Positions 11,525 to 22,677 of a stretch of DNA of 64,000 nt are shown one piece after another (positions within the stretch are counted from its first letter, which is position 1; each line of letters starts with the position of its first letter). The notes beneath the pieces are model-generated. The model made no database searches and had not been told where the DNA came from. It worked only from the letters and a program-made list of their open reading frames with translations. The stretch spans positions 144,744,057 through 144,808,056 of the forward strand of contig OZ038478.1 in assembly GCA_964036315.1 (NCBI GenBank). The letters are read 5' to 3'. The position numbers were made by a program, and so were the translations under genes. This stretch comes from Acanthosepion esculentum. Its lineage: Eukaryota; Mollusca; Cephalopoda; Sepiida; Sepiidae.

Positions 11525-11971
11525 AAAACTATTTACATTGTTCCGACTATCATCATCATCTTTGCTGCCATATATATCACAACGTTTCGGCCGTTTTACG
11601 CCCCGGCCTTTTTCAGTTGGTTTTATTACTCTCACTGGGGTAGACTGTTCTAGTTCCACGTGCCATGTCTAATGGATTTCAGTTATCTCCTATAATTCCC
11701 CTCTATATGTTCTCCACTGCCATAACCAGGTATTGAACCCATACTCTTTTGGTACTGTCACTGGATCTAACTAACGCCTTTATCCACTATGCCATATGTC
11801 CTAGAGGACATCAGTGTGTGGAGTTCTGACTATTATAAACCGAATGTTTCCGCAACCATATTTTACCAGTGCTCTTATTGCACTTTCTGCTGTTATCATT
11901 ACATATTTTTACCAAAACTCATATAGCGATTGTTATTATTGGTTTTCTCTGGCACTCCATATTACTGGTTC
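11525..11971 (-). mobile_element. PLE-tail dispersed repeat, copy 2 (with its PLE)
   Basis: This copy lies directly 3' of the GIY-YIG frame on the same strand, which identifies the tail as the 3' end of a PLE. It contains a tRNA-like A-box (complement 11775-11794) and a good B-box (complement 11728-11740, GGGTTCAATACC). The hairpin module is at 11584-11618; here the first core is CTGAAAA rather than CTGAAGA, followed by GGCC, loop, GGCC and GAAAC. Confidence 0.8.
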
Positions 11972-12320
11972 TCATATTGTATTAATTTCTATGCTTGGTC
12001 GGCTCAGGAGATTTTTGTGGCCTAGTATATGTGATAGTATAACCTGATCCAATAAAAGACGATGATTTCCCTTTTCTCTCCATATGTGGTCAGTCATGCG
12101 TGATTTTTTCACTTCCCCTCGTGTTACAGCTTGTTGGTGTTCTTGAAGCCTTACCTTAAGGCTGCGTCCTGCCTCCCCTTTATATTTCTTTCCACGGCTG
12201 CACGGGATAGAGTACACTCGATATTTAGTCATGTTATCCTCTATGGGGGGGTCTTACTCAGGAGAAGTGTTGTCCCATTTTTGAAGGTTGTCCTGATATT
12301 ATATGGACCGCAGATAAAAT
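11972..12320 (-). pseudogene. PLE GIY-YIG endonuclease fragment
   Basis: The minus-strand frame 12232-11972 begins VYSIPCSRGKKYKGEAGRSL and continues KVRLQEHQQAV. It matches the GIY-YIG endonuclease at the C-terminus of Penelope-like elements: VYxIPC in place of GIY, YKGEAGRS in place of YIG-x-T-GRS, then the R and EH residues. The YIG has become YKG. The frame ends SRPSIEINTI before the tail. RT coding further upstream is lost or unrecognisable beyond about 12320. Target-primed insertion in this class uses this nuclease to nick DNA. Confidence 0.8.
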
Positions 12321-12599
12321 GAAATTACAACATAAAACGCTTTTCCTATAAATTTGAAAATAATTCATCGTCCATGAATTATATTCCATTCATTATAATC
12401 AATAAATCGGAAAAGGATAAATGAATAAAATTAAAGGCAAATATTGTTAAACAAAATGTTTGAATGATAAATGATAGAGAAAGAATTCAACTATATTGAA
12501 AAACGAATAGTCAGAGATAAACCAAACAAAACAAACATTACTTCTCGGAATGCTTTTTCTACAACTTCTAAATTCACGTCCTGTTTCATAAAAAGATCA
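12321..12599. other. spacer, nothing recognised
   Basis: AT-rich with no credible coding or repeat match to the rest of the window. Confidence 0.4.
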
Positions 12600-12722
12600 G
12601 AAATATTATTATTATTAGTAGTATTATTAGTATTATTATTATTAGTAGTAGTATTAGTAGTAGTAGTAGTAGTAGTAGTAGTAGAAGAAGAAGAAGAAGA
12701 AGAAGAAGAAGAAGAAGAAGAA
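12600..12722. repeat. trinucleotide repeat (TTA/TAG then GAA)
   Basis: A TTA/TAG tract grades into (TAG)n and then (GAA)n. The poly-V, poly-E and poly-S frames across it are artefacts. Confidence 0.95.
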
Positions 12723-12724
12723 AT

Positions 12725-14171
12725 GAAACATACAATTTGCTCCAATTCACATTTAAATTCGTGCTGATTATTTCACCCCAACCAAAGCAATAAAACCTTA
12801 GGGATTTTAAAATGATATAAGAAAAATATTAATGAGAGAGAAATAAAAAAAAGAGAATTAAGAAGACAATTAATAATGCTTGATATTTCATTAAAATTTT
12901 AATATCGAAGTTGATTGGAAAGCAAGAAGCCGTAAGAAAGTTTCCACAAATGATAAATGCAAGAGGAGAAACTGTTAGCGGCGAACTTCTGGGTACGTCG
13001 AGAAATTTCAGTTACAAAATAATCAGGTCTAGCGGCCAATCTTGTATTTGGATACTTTCAATTTTTCCCTGGGCTCCCAATTAATCAGACCTTTGTGCAA
13101 GATCCTGTGTCATTGTTTAACGCGCTGAGGGGGCACTCTAACATCTTATTTAGCATAAAATTAGTGTACTCTCAAGATAAAAAAATGTTTATTTTTGTTA
13201 TTTATACTGTTATTTAAACAAAACAAATATTAGCATTTTTTTAGCCTCATTAAGAAAAGCGATAATAATTTTTTTTCTTAAGAATTAATAAATGTCAAAA
13301 ATTAATAAAATGCTAATATTATTGGGATAAATAGTCGTTGAAATCTTTTCAAGTTGCAGTTATTTTCGTATTTGTCGTGTTTATCATTCTTTGCTCAACG
13401 GAATTAAAATGCGTCTTTTAAATTAGCATGCTGTCTCAGCCTTCTTTTGTACCGGCGTTCACACTTTTTTGGCCGTTCATTACAACACATCGGCAAACTG
13501 TGACCTTTCTGTCGAGTCGAATTCTAAAAGCAAAAGCAAGAAATATTCTCTGATATGGTTCTGTTCATTCCTTACTATTCCATTATTGGTACAGAAATTG
13601 AAATCTTCGATCCGAGTTCAAATTCCGCACAAACGCCCTCGAAATGATGGAACATCAGAATAGAATGGTCTGTCAAGGCTTGGAAGCCAGTCTGGAAGAA
13701 ATACATCTCCGAAATCAAAACCATGTAGAAGACAATAAGAAACCGCTCCACTTAGTTTCCAAAAAATTCATGACTGTTCACAGATAATAAAGAAAGAAAA
13801 TCTGTTGGCAGCCATTGGGATATGAATATTTAATCCTTAAGATCTACTGTTTTCTCTGCAGCATAGAAATCGGTTGGATTTAATTCGATATGAGGGTTAC
13901 GATAAGGAGTTATTAGGAATTCTATTTACAGATTTGTATCAGTGAAATACATTTATATATCGATGATCTAACAAGCAGATTCCAGATTAAAATGACCAAA
14001 CAGCACTGCCTAAGAATTGAATTCGCAATTTTTATTGCCTCTGAGAAAATGTGAAAATTAAGTATCCAAAAATGATTATTCATCCTCTAACGCATCAGCC
14101 TGATATACAACCAGATGTGTGGGCAAAATAATATCAACAGAACAACATGAATAGTTCTCAAGGATTTTACT

Positions 14172-14174
<3 letters not shown>
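12725..14174. other. spacer, nothing recognised
   Basis: No convincing frame, RNA gene or repeat partner seen in this 1.4 kb. Confidence 0.4.

Positions 14175-14224
<50 letters not shown>
14175..14224. repeat. (TA)n microsatellite
   Basis: Uninterrupted AT repeat. Confidence 0.97.
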
Positions 14225-14226
<2 letters not shown>

Positions 14227-14244
14227 CTGGTATTAAAACCTATT

Positions 14245-14870
14245 TTTACACAAGTTAGGGAGTTAACTATTTGCCCATAGCTGGTACCCTAAACAGGTGC
14301 TACCACCCCTGGTGTAGATAGACCTGGGAACCCCAGCAATTGTGAGGTGACACCACGCTCCTCAAAACCTCCTAATCAGAGGCCTTTCTGCTGGACGTAA
14401 TTTATCGTCATACCCAGGACGCGGATGTAGTTTATCGTCATACCCAGGACAGTCAAGAAGACAGCTTTTCAAGAAGACAGCTTTCAAATATTAACTTCAT
14501 ATCCTCGTTCGTACAGTTTGTGGGTAACTATTTGCCGATAACTGGGACACGAACAGGCGCCACTACCACGGGTGAGGGTGTACATAGATATAGTAGCATT
14601 TAAGAGATGATTCCGTGCTCCTTAAAACTTCCTGATCAGATAGATGAGGTTTATCGTCTTACCCAGGAGGCTGATGTAGTTTATCGTCTTACGCACGACG
14701 CGGATGTAGTTTATCGTCTTACGCAGGATGTGGATGTAGTTTATCGTCTTACCCAGGACGCTCAATTGGGAGTGGTCTTGCCCCGCTGCAGAGGTGCAGA
14801 CGGCGTATTCTACAGTCCCAGCCGACAGGGCGGAAATGTAGAGAGAAGGGAAGGAAGCGAAGTATAGATG
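14245..14870. repeat. duplicated block with embedded 30-bp minisatellite
   Basis: Two related blocks lie in tandem (about 14250-14460 and 14515-14770). Each starts with a GTTAACTATTTGCC or GGTAACTATTTGCC stretch and ends in copies of a 30-bp unit reading GATGTAGTTTATCGTC then TTACCCAGGACGCG, with small variations. The first block has about two units and the second about four. Because 30 is divisible by three, the second array creates a spurious frame of repeated VVYRLTQDAD. Confidence 0.85.
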
Positions 14871-15424
14871 TAAAGAGGCAGCAGGAAGGAGAGAGCTAAT
14901 AATATCTCACATTTATGATCAGTGAAATAGAAGGGCATTGATGGAAGGAGATAGATGGAGGGAAAAGAGAGTGAGGAGAGAGATGTAGAAAGAGAGAGTG
15001 GCAGAAAATGTTAAAAAAATAGGGAGGAAGAGATATTTAGGGAGAAGGAGACAAAAGACCAGACAGAGTGATTACTTATTTTCTGACCACGAAACGATAG
15101 AACAGAGTGAAAAGAAACTTTCATCCATGCCTTTCTTAAGAGTAACACAAAGGGAATATAAAAAGTCTCGGGCAAAAATTCAAATGTGCTTTTTTCGATC
15201 CGCGCTGGAAGCGTTTGCCCAGGCTGGCTTTAATATAACATAGATTTACTTCCCTTATTCGCCGCCTCACGGTCAGTATGAAAAACAGAAAATGAATATA
15301 ATTCATTTAACAATTTTTCGAAACAGCAAATTCAAATTTTCTGGCAATTCAGTTGTGAAAAAAAATGTTTTTTCTTCAAGCAAAAAATGAAAAAAAAAAC
15401 AGAATGTTCTCAATTTACTTCTTG

Positions 15425-15505
15425 TTCTATGTGCCATGTCCGTTCAGGACGTGGGCAATCATGGCTCTCCACAATTTTCTGTCCTTTGCAGCTGTTAATA
15501 AAATC
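15425..15505 (-). pseudogene. LINE 3'-end fragment
   Basis: On the minus strand the sequence carries the CTGAACGGACATGG-like end and the TTGTGGAGAGCCATGATTGC block. These match the C-terminal residues (DR-x-LWRxMIA) and stop region of the LINE also seen at 15690-16110. Confidence 0.65.
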
Positions 15506-15689
15506 GGAGAAAAGATACTGGTTGAAGAGTAAAGAAATTCGTTGATGCAAAAAAACTTCGTTTTTCGCTTATGTAGCTATGTCAATCTTTCTCTCTGACT
15601 CTCTCTACCTTTTTTCTCTTTTCTCACTCTCCCTCTATCTCTATATCTTTCTCTCACATCAACCATTCTTGATTTGATTCTTATGTAGG

Positions 15690-16110
15690 ACGTGGTCCTT
15701 CAGGATGTAGGCGATCATGACTCTCCACAACTTCCTGTCTTTTGTGGCTCTAAGCTTTATCTTTTTACTATTCTTCATATTTCATTTTCTGATAACCATT
15801 TACACAAGCACATTATGGAGGTTATTCCTTGCTTTCCCCTGGCTCTCCTTTTCGTTTCCATTTCCCTTCGTTGCTCATACATTCAGCCCATAGCATTCTC
15901 AGCATCATTCTGTAGAGCGACATTTCTGTTAGCGCTTTTGTATCTGTGAGAAGATTGTCTCACATTCGCTGTCATGTAAGAAGACTGATGTTACATAATA
16001 GTTCAGTACACTTTTCTTTGTTGCTAACGAAATTTCCCTGTTAGCAATACTGTGATTAGTTCTGAAAGGCATCAAACGCTGTACGAATGCGCCTTCGGAT
16101 TTTGGTCTAT
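15690..16110 (-). pseudogene. LINE C-terminal region (RTE/CR1-like)
   Basis: Minus-strand broken frames give SLATKKSVLNYYVTSVFLHD and, at the other end, ATKDRKLWRVMIAYILKDHV. This is the C-terminal tail of a LINE protein whose other fragments lie at 19638-19832 and 56585-57230 (RNGKIVRDKKRV, IIRKDGLENLTHAGHIEG). Stops and frameshifts interrupt the middle. The DRKLWRVMIA block is the same sequence that recurs in every unit of the nearby satellite. Confidence 0.75.
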
Positions 16111-16329
16111 ATTTTCCGCCCTACTCTGTATACATAAATATATTACTTCTATCTTTCTTGGTAGTTTTGGTTTGTCTTCCATTAATAAGAAGCCACGAGG
16201 AGAAGACATTCCGCAGCAGTATTCAAACTAAAACTTTATTTGGTAATATAATTTCCTATTTCAATCAGTTTTTGGTGCCTGTTATCAATAGGATAATTAT
16301 AAACTTATTTTGTGCTGCGCTACTATGGG

Positions 16330-16760
16330 TTTGTTACAGACCGAGTTTGAGAGCAGAGTCTCGTTCGGAGAGGTAGACCGACACGATCCCGTTTATGCGG
16401 GGTCTACGGGGACATTTTGGCCAAGCCTACGGGCTCGGGAACCCCACATTAAATTCGGAATCGCTGTCCCTGAAAGTATTGGTTAGGAAGACCAATGCCC
16501 TCTCGCCCAAAACGGGATGTGCAGTCTCCAGATCAGCAGCGGCCACCACAAGAGTGGCCAAAAGAGGCGCAGCCGAAACGAGGTCCCGGGAAGCAGGAAA
16601 GGCCGCAGGAGAAGCCAAAGCAGACGAAATCTAAGTATGTGCATAACAGCCCCAGGAAGCAGATCAAGCAGGGGCAGAAGTCTTCACAGGTGGTTCAAAA
16701 GGAAAATCAACCCCCGAAACAGCAGCCTCAGAGACAAATGGAGTAACCAAATACAAAGGT
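16330..16760 (+). pseudogene. possible retroelement ORF1/gag-like fragment
   Basis: This segment is clearly more GC-rich than its surroundings. One frame from about 16326 reads FESRVSFGEVDRHDPVYAGS and then TGTFWPSLRARE before a stop near 16480. Downstream, proline/lysine/glutamine-rich text (16495-16746) can be read. The composition and the VYAGSTGTF-like stretch recall ORF1 proteins of Tx1-type LINEs, but no zinc knuckle is visible. I am not sure of the identity. Confidence 0.3.
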
Positions 16761-17370
16761 AGAGATGGAGGTGGAGGAAATGCCACCATGTGTAACTCAT
16801 CCTTAAAAATGAATAGGGAGGAGGAGAAGATGAAGCACAGAAGACCTGTTTGTTACAGGCTCAACGAATAACACTGTATTATGAGCCTTTGCTTTTCAAA
16901 TGGGGTATGCTACTAGTTGAGTAGAAAAGTTAGTTATAGAAAGGTTTCCTCAATTGTTCAGTCCCCACTCTCACATTGTTCTCTTTCAACCTTGAGGACA
17001 TACCACTGACAAGAGATATTGTCAAGATCTCTGATGATGAGACAGAGCGAAGAAAGATGTGTATTGATAACATTTCTAAAAGAAATCAAAAGTGAATATG
17101 GAAATTTATATGAGGATGGATGATTCTTTTCGTTCCAGCTGTTAACGCTTAATTCTTTTATTTAACCATGCGTTATTCATATAGGGGGAGTTGTTAAACA
17201 CCCTCCCCTCAAAAAAACTTACGGTAGACGTAACGCCAGGTTGACAAATTAATTCTTTTGCTCAATGCCACTACTCCCCTAAGTCAATACGGATGTGTAG
17301 CACAACCGTGCCACGCAGTTATAGCTCAGTTGTCTGGGAGACTGACGCCAGGTGATTAACCAATTTCGGA
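16761..17370. other. spacer, nothing recognised
   Basis: No credible gene. The sequence near 17320 (TTATAGCTCAGTTG) looks like a tRNA A-box, but no matching B-box or cloverleaf was found. Confidence 0.4.
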
Positions 17371-19372
17371 AATCCGAGGTGCCTACCGCATGGTTAAGCA
17401 ACTAGAATAATCTCCTGTGGACAGTGACCCCCGAGGTGACCAACGCAGTGTTAACCAACTAGAATCATCTCAATCGTATGCTTTTTCACTTAAATGCAAT
17501 ATGTTGCAAGATTAATTTAATGACACCTGTAATTAGCATAAGCGAAAAAGAATTCTCAAAATATTTTATTTAAACGATCATGACTCTCCACAACATCCTG
17601 TAGACAGTGACGCACGAAGTGACTAACACAGTGTTAACCAACTAGAATAATCTCACTTATGTGCTTTTCTATTAAATGCAGTACATTGCAAGTTTAATGC
17701 ACCTGTAATTAGTGTATGCGAAAAAGAATTCTCAAAATATTTTATTAAAAGATCATGACTCTCCACAACATCCTGTTAACAGTGACTCACGAAGTGACTA
17801 ACGCTGTGATTACCAACTAGAAGCATCTCCCTTATGTGCTTTTCTACGTAATTGCAGTACATTGAAAGATTAATGACATCTGTAATTAGTATATGCGAAA
17901 ACGAATTCTCAAAATATGTTATTGAAACGATCATGACTCTCCACAACATCCTGTTGACAGTAACTCACGAAGTAACCAACGCTGTGATTACCAACTACAA
18001 GCATCTCCCTTGTGTGCTTTTTCATGTAAATGTAGTACATTGCAAGATTAATGGCAGCTCTAATAAGTATATGCGAAAACGAATTCTCGAAGATATTTTA
18101 TTGAAACGATCATGACTCTCCACAACATCCTGTTGACAGTGACCCACGAAGTAACCAACGCTGTGATTATCAACTAGAAGCATCTCCCTTATGTGATTTT
18201 TCACGTAATTGCAGTAGATTGAAAGATTAATGACACCTGTAATTAGTATATGCGAAAAAGTATTCTCAAAATATTTTATTTAGACGATCCTGACTCTCCA
18301 CAACATCCTGTTGACTGTGACTCCCGAAGTGACTAACGCAGTGTTAGCCAACTAGAAGCATCTCCCTTGTGTGCTATTTCACGTAAATGTAGTACATTGC
18401 AAGATTAATGACACCTGTAATAAGTATATGCGAAAAAGAATTCTCGAAGATATGTTATTGAAACGATCATGGCTCTCCACAACATCCTGTTGACATTGAT
18501 CCTCGAGGTTACTAACGTAGTTTTAACCAAATGGAATCATCTACTTTATATGCTTTTTCACTTAAATCCAGTATATTACAAGATTAATGATACCTGTAAT
18601 TAGAATATGCGGAAATGATTTCTCAGTTATATTTTATTCAAACTATCATGACTCTCCACAGCATCCTGTAGACAATGGAACACGAGGTGACTAACGCAGG
18701 GTTAACCAACTAGAATCATCTCCCTTATGTGCTTTTTCACTTAAATGTAGTACATTGCAAGTTTAATGACACCTGTAATTAGTATATACGAAATTGAATT
18801 CTGAAAATATTTTATTTAACCGATCATGCCTTTCCTCATCATCCTCTTGACAATGTCCCCCGAGAAGACCAGCGCAATGTCAACTAGTATCATCTCCCTA
18901 GTGTGATTTTTCACTGAAATGCAGTATATTGCAAGATTAATTACACCTGTAATTAGTGTATGTGAAAAACAATTATCAAAATATTTTATTTAAACGATGA
19001 TGACTCTCCACAGTACCCTGTTGACAATGACCACGGAGGTAACCAACGCCGTGGTAACCAAGAGGAATCATCTCCCTTGTGTGCTTTTTCACTTAAATGC
19101 TGTACATTGCAACCTTAATGACACCTGTAATTAGTATATGCGAAAAAGAATTCTGAATATACTTTATTTAAACGATCCACAGCATCCTGAAGACAGTGAC
19201 ACCGAGGTGACTAACGCAGTGTTAACCAACTAGAATCATCTCTCTTATGTGCTTTTTCACTTAAATGCATTACATTGCAATATTAATGACACCTCTAATT
19301 AGTATATGCGAAAAGAATTCTCAAAAATATTTTATTCAAGGGATCATGACTCTTCAAAAGATCCTGTCAGTG
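17371..19372. repeat. satellite array, about 178-bp unit, 11-12 units
   Basis: A tandem array whose units can be phased on TGACTCTCCACAACATCCTG or variants at 17581, 17756, 17934, 18113, 18291, 18470, 18649, 18827, 19001, about 19175 and 19346. Spacings are 175, 178, 179, 178, 179, 179, 178, 174, about 174 and about 171. Each unit also contains CCAACTAGAA-CATCTC, TATGTGCTTTTTCAC, AAGATTAATGACACCTGTAA and ATATGCGAAAAAGAATTCTC. Divergence is greater in the outer units. The TGACTCTCCACAAC block equals the 3' coding end of the LINE at 15690-16110 in reverse orientation. Confidence 0.93.
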
Positions 19373-19637
19373 ACACTTACCAGCATTTCGCCTTTTGACA
19401 AACGCTCCTTGCTCGCCGTTCTTCCATTCATTCAGTACCCTCAGGTAGTGAGTTTTACGTTTTGAGAGATATGTTTAAGCCCCCCTTTTTATGTCGAATA
19501 ATTTCAGCTGCCATTTTCCTATTTGTTAATATATGCGTTCTTTTTTATGCCATTGTCTTTCATATTTTCTCGTTGCTTACTTGCTTCATCCTTCTCTAGA
19601 ACCTCGTTGCGCTTACCTCCAGTTTTATCTCTGTTAG

Positions 19638-19832
19638 TCATGAGAATTTCAAGTATTCATTGCCATGTACGAGGATTGATATTACATGGTAAATAATCAC
19701 CCTTTTCTTGTCTCTAACGATTTTTCCATTTCTTAGTACTTTGTTTACCTTTTGGAATAAATTTTTGCTACTCTGATACGCATTGGGATTTTGACTGTCG
19801 CATATTCCCGGATCTTTCTTAAGAAGAAACAT
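19638..19832 (-). pseudogene. LINE RT C-terminal fragment
   Basis: A 64-residue minus-strand frame contains FQKVNKVLRNGKIVRDKKRV and then IIYHVISILVHGNEYLKFS. This is the KVLRNRKxSxxTKKRVLxCYVISxLLYGSE region found after the RT in a common invertebrate LINE lineage. It abuts the satellite array that contains the same LINE's 3' end. Both flanks are truncated. Confidence 0.75.
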
Positions 19833-20049
19833 TGTAACTTTTCCAGAATTTGTCTTATATCTGCATTAATCTTTCTAGTTATTTATTTACACTACATCGA
19901 AGTACCGAATCGATTGACATTTATAGTTCATTCCATATCGGCACAATTCTCTTATTCGGACACTGCATCACAGATAGAGACAATCTGTGAATATAACTGT
20001 TATGGAGTCTCCCTTTTTCACACAAATGGACTCACCCAAGGTATACATA

Positions 20050-20354
20050 TACTACTACCAGGGAATACCCGAAGAGTGAAGGAGACGAGACAGAACGACA
20101 GAAGAGTAGTAGTAGAGTAAGTCACACAAAGAGACGGCGGCAAGCGTCACAGTTAGCGAGCACGTAGACTCAGTAAGGAGTCATCCGCGATACTTCAATA
20201 CCAAGACTGTATATATATTATTGCTACTAACCCGCATTCCTGGATCTACTAACATGTATTACCAGTTTGTATTATTACGTTAATACATTTATTTCCCTTA
20301 TCCATTCTTGGCTTTTTTTATTCATTGATATGGGATTTCATTCCGGAATCCACA
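20050..20354 (+). repeat. 5' LTR of gypsy element
   Basis: A 305-bp segment beginning TACTACTACCAGGG and ending GGAATCCACA that repeats in the same orientation at 24498-24802. By eye about 19 of 305 positions differ, so insertion is not recent. The expected TG at the 5' end and a target-site duplication were not found, so the outer boundary may be off by some bases. Confidence 0.9.
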
Positions 20355-20530
20355 ACAATTTGGCGACGAGGAATTCGAACTCACACGGGAAGGAAAACGA
20401 AACAAAATTCCCCCATGTTGTCCACAACAAATTGACGACGAGGTATTCGAACTCACACAGAAAAAAAAGAAACAAAAGTCTCCTTTGCCGTTTTTTGCCA
20501 GTGTCCACAACAACTTGGCGCCAAAAGATT
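20349..20530 (+). promoter_or_regulatory. leader with three primer-binding-like repeats
   Basis: Immediately after the 5' LTR, a CCACAACAA-TTGGCGACGAGG unit occurs at 20350-20371. It recurs as TCCACAACAAATTGACGACGA near 20421-20441 and more degenerately (CCACAACAACTTGGCGCC) near 20504-20521. The first two are followed by ATTCGAACTCACAC. TGGCGACGAGG would pair with the 3' end of a serine tRNA (known tRNA-Ser(GCT) 3' ends read CCTCGTCGCCA), and ATTCGAAC resembles the complement of a T-arm. Confidence 0.7.
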
Positions 20531-20578
20531 TACGAGGACTAAAATACGGAAAAGCGAATATTTCGTAAGACTTTTATC

Positions 20579-21400
20579 ATGGACGATTTTAAAAATATTT
20601 TAGTAGAACTTGTAAAATACCAAAATGAGCAACAATTACAACTCCAGGAAAGAATGGAAAAAAATGGCAAAAACAATTACTACAAACGCAGGAACTAATA
20701 TTAAAGGTAGCAGGTAACTAACAACAAAATATCGAAAAAGAGGCGACTTTTTCCCAAGACGCAGTGTGGATTACGATAGAAACTTTCAAATACTCTCTAG
20801 AAGAGGAACAAAATTCGGAGATTTTTTTAGACGCCACGAAGACATCTTTAACAGCGATTGTCAAAACTGGACAGAAGCAAAGAAGCTACGTCTGTTGCTC
20901 AGAAAACTAGGAACAGAAGAATACTCAAAATTTGTGGATTACATTTCGCCAAAAAAGACGAACGAATTAACATTTGACGAAGCAGTTACATGTCTTACAG
21001 AGCTGTTCAGTCCAAAAACGTCACTCTTTCACAACAGGTGGAAATGTCTTAACCTGGTAAAGGGCGAAAATGAGGACTATTCCACGTTTGTCGCAATCGT
21101 GAATAAACATTGCGAAGTCTTCAAGTTGGCAGAATTAACACCGGGCAATTTCAAGTGTTTCATCATTGTTCAAGGGTTAGTCTCAGCAAAAGATAGTGAA
21201 ATGCGCAAAAAACTGGTTTCAAAACTACAAAATGAACCTGGACTAACACTACAACAATTATCAGAAGATTTCTAAAAATGCCTGAGTATAAAGAAAGACT
21301 CGAAGAACATTGAGGAGTCAGGAGTATCACATATATGTAAGTTAAACAAAAGTTTACGTCCTTCACCCTCCCCGGAAAGAAAACAAAAATTCTATAATAA
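20579..21400 (+). pseudogene. gypsy gag (capsid) relic
   Basis: Coding begins at an ATG at 20579 (MDDFKNILVELVKYQNEQQL) and is interrupted by stops near 20700. The main open part at 20766-21275 includes FGDFFRRHEDIFNSDCQNW, KLRLLLRKLGTEEYSKFVDY and ELFSPKTSLFHNRWKCLNLV. This is the helical Gag/capsid domain of gypsy elements (RLLLxKLGxxEYxxFxxxI and the LFSPxxSLFxxRxxCL block). It stops at 21275 before the zinc knuckles, which continue in another frame. Non-functional. Confidence 0.85.
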
Positions 21401-21420
21401 GGGGAAAAGTACAACATATA

Positions 21421-21807
21421 GTGCAAATTATGACGAAAATCGAAGCAAATATACCCCCACACATATCTACATGTTATCAATGTGGAGGACTACACCGGAA
21501 CAAGGATTGCCGTTTAAAATATAAAAACTGTCTTGTGTGTGGAAAAATGGGGCACAAGACATCCCAATGTAGGAACGGAAAAGCTACTAGTAGGATAAGA
21601 GCTACTAAAATGCATGACGAAGACAATACCAACATAAGGAAATATGTGGAACATGAAATCTTAAATAAAAAGATAAAATTACAACTCGACTCGGGTTCAC
21701 ATCTAACGATAATTAAGCTACAGACATGGAAAAAGCTTAACAGACCAACCATGTTACATACACAAAAAGTTGTTAAGTCGGTGACAGGAAAGCGTATAAA
21801 ATTCTAA
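21421..21807 (+). pseudogene. gypsy nucleocapsid knuckles and aspartic protease
   Basis: This 128-residue frame has two zinc knuckles: CYQCGGLHRNKDC (shortened spacing before H) and CLVCGKMGHKTSQC (canonical C-x2-C-x4-H-x4-C). They are followed by the protease active site in KLQLDSGSHLTII, with DSG in place of DTG, which is common in this group. The frame breaks at 21807 and continues in a different one. Confidence 0.85.
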
Positions 21808-21823
21808 GGAGAAATAATCGTAA

Positions 21824-22677
21824 ATGTTAAATTTCACGAGAAAACAAAAAAAACTCAAGATATACGTAATAAAAGATACAGAAAATCTAGTGGGGACAGA
21901 CTGGATGCAAAAATTCAACGTTTGGGATCTACCTATCAGCTCATTTTGCAATAAGTTAGATGGTGAACCATCAGATGCGACAAAGTTAAAGGAAGAATTA
22001 CATAATCAATTTCCCGAGCTATTTGCGAGCGGGTTGGGACGATGCAACAAATTTACAGCTAGAATTGAATTAAAAGAAAACGTCCAACCAGTATTTAGAA
22101 AGAAGCATAACGTACCGTTTGCTACTATAGAAAAAAATCGACAAAAAAGAGACTTGAACAAACTGGAATCCTTTCAAAAATAGAGTTTAGTGAATGGACA
22201 GCACCGGTAGTCTATGTAAAAAAGAAATCAGGAGAAATCCGTGCATAGGCAGATTTTTCGACGGGGCTAAATAAGGCTATAAAAGACCATCATTACCCAT
22301 TACCGAGCCCAGAAGAAATATTTACAAAGCTCAACGGCGGTAAGATATTTTCCAAAATAGATATAAGTGAGGCTTATCTGCAAATCCCAGTAGAAGAAGA
22401 GAGTACAAAAAATTATGTGTATTAATACACACAAAGGGTTGTACAAATTCAACAGACTATTGATCGGGGAAAAGTTGCACCAGCAAATTTTCAGCAGACG
22501 ATGGACACAATGCTCACGGGCCAGAATTTTGCGACCGCTTATCTGGATGACATTCTAATTAAGAGCGACAATGTTGAAGACATTTTTCAGAAGACTTCAG
22601 AACTTTGGGTTTAAAGTAAAAGGAAAAAAAGTGTGATTTTTTCCTAAATGAAATTAAATACTTAGGCCAGATAATTA
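21824..22677 (+). pseudogene. gypsy protease end and reverse transcriptase
   Basis: Starts with ENLVGTDWMQKFNVWDLPIS (end of protease) and reaches the RT fingers (NVPFATIEK) by 22140. From 22184 broken frames show SEWTAPVVYVKKKSGEI, ADFSTGLNKAIKDHHYPLP, FSKIDISEAYLQIPVEE (motif A, catalytic D) and TAYLDDILI at 22535-22560 (motif C with DD). In-frame stops occur near 22245 and frameshifts near 22410, 22460 and 22600. Confidence 0.87.

Noticed and set aside
12471..12767. Poly-V/poly-E frame and its poly-S/poly-T antisense
   Set aside because: Produced by TTA/TAG/GAA trinucleotide repeats; no flanking domain.
14607..14867. Frame with repeated VVYRLTQDAD
   Set aside because: A 30-bp minisatellite keeps the frame open; no start context or domain outside the repeat.
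17315..17400. tRNA-like TTATAGCTCAGTTG
   Set aside because: A-box-like only; no B-box, no acceptor pairing and no anticodon arm could be placed.
17852..18204. Plus- and minus-strand frames inside the satellite
   Set aside because: They follow the 178-bp repeat period and the LINE tail within it, and are not conserved between units.
17371..19372. Possible CRISPR array
   Set aside because: The units are contiguous 178-bp satellite monomers without short repeats and unique spacers, and the host is an animal.
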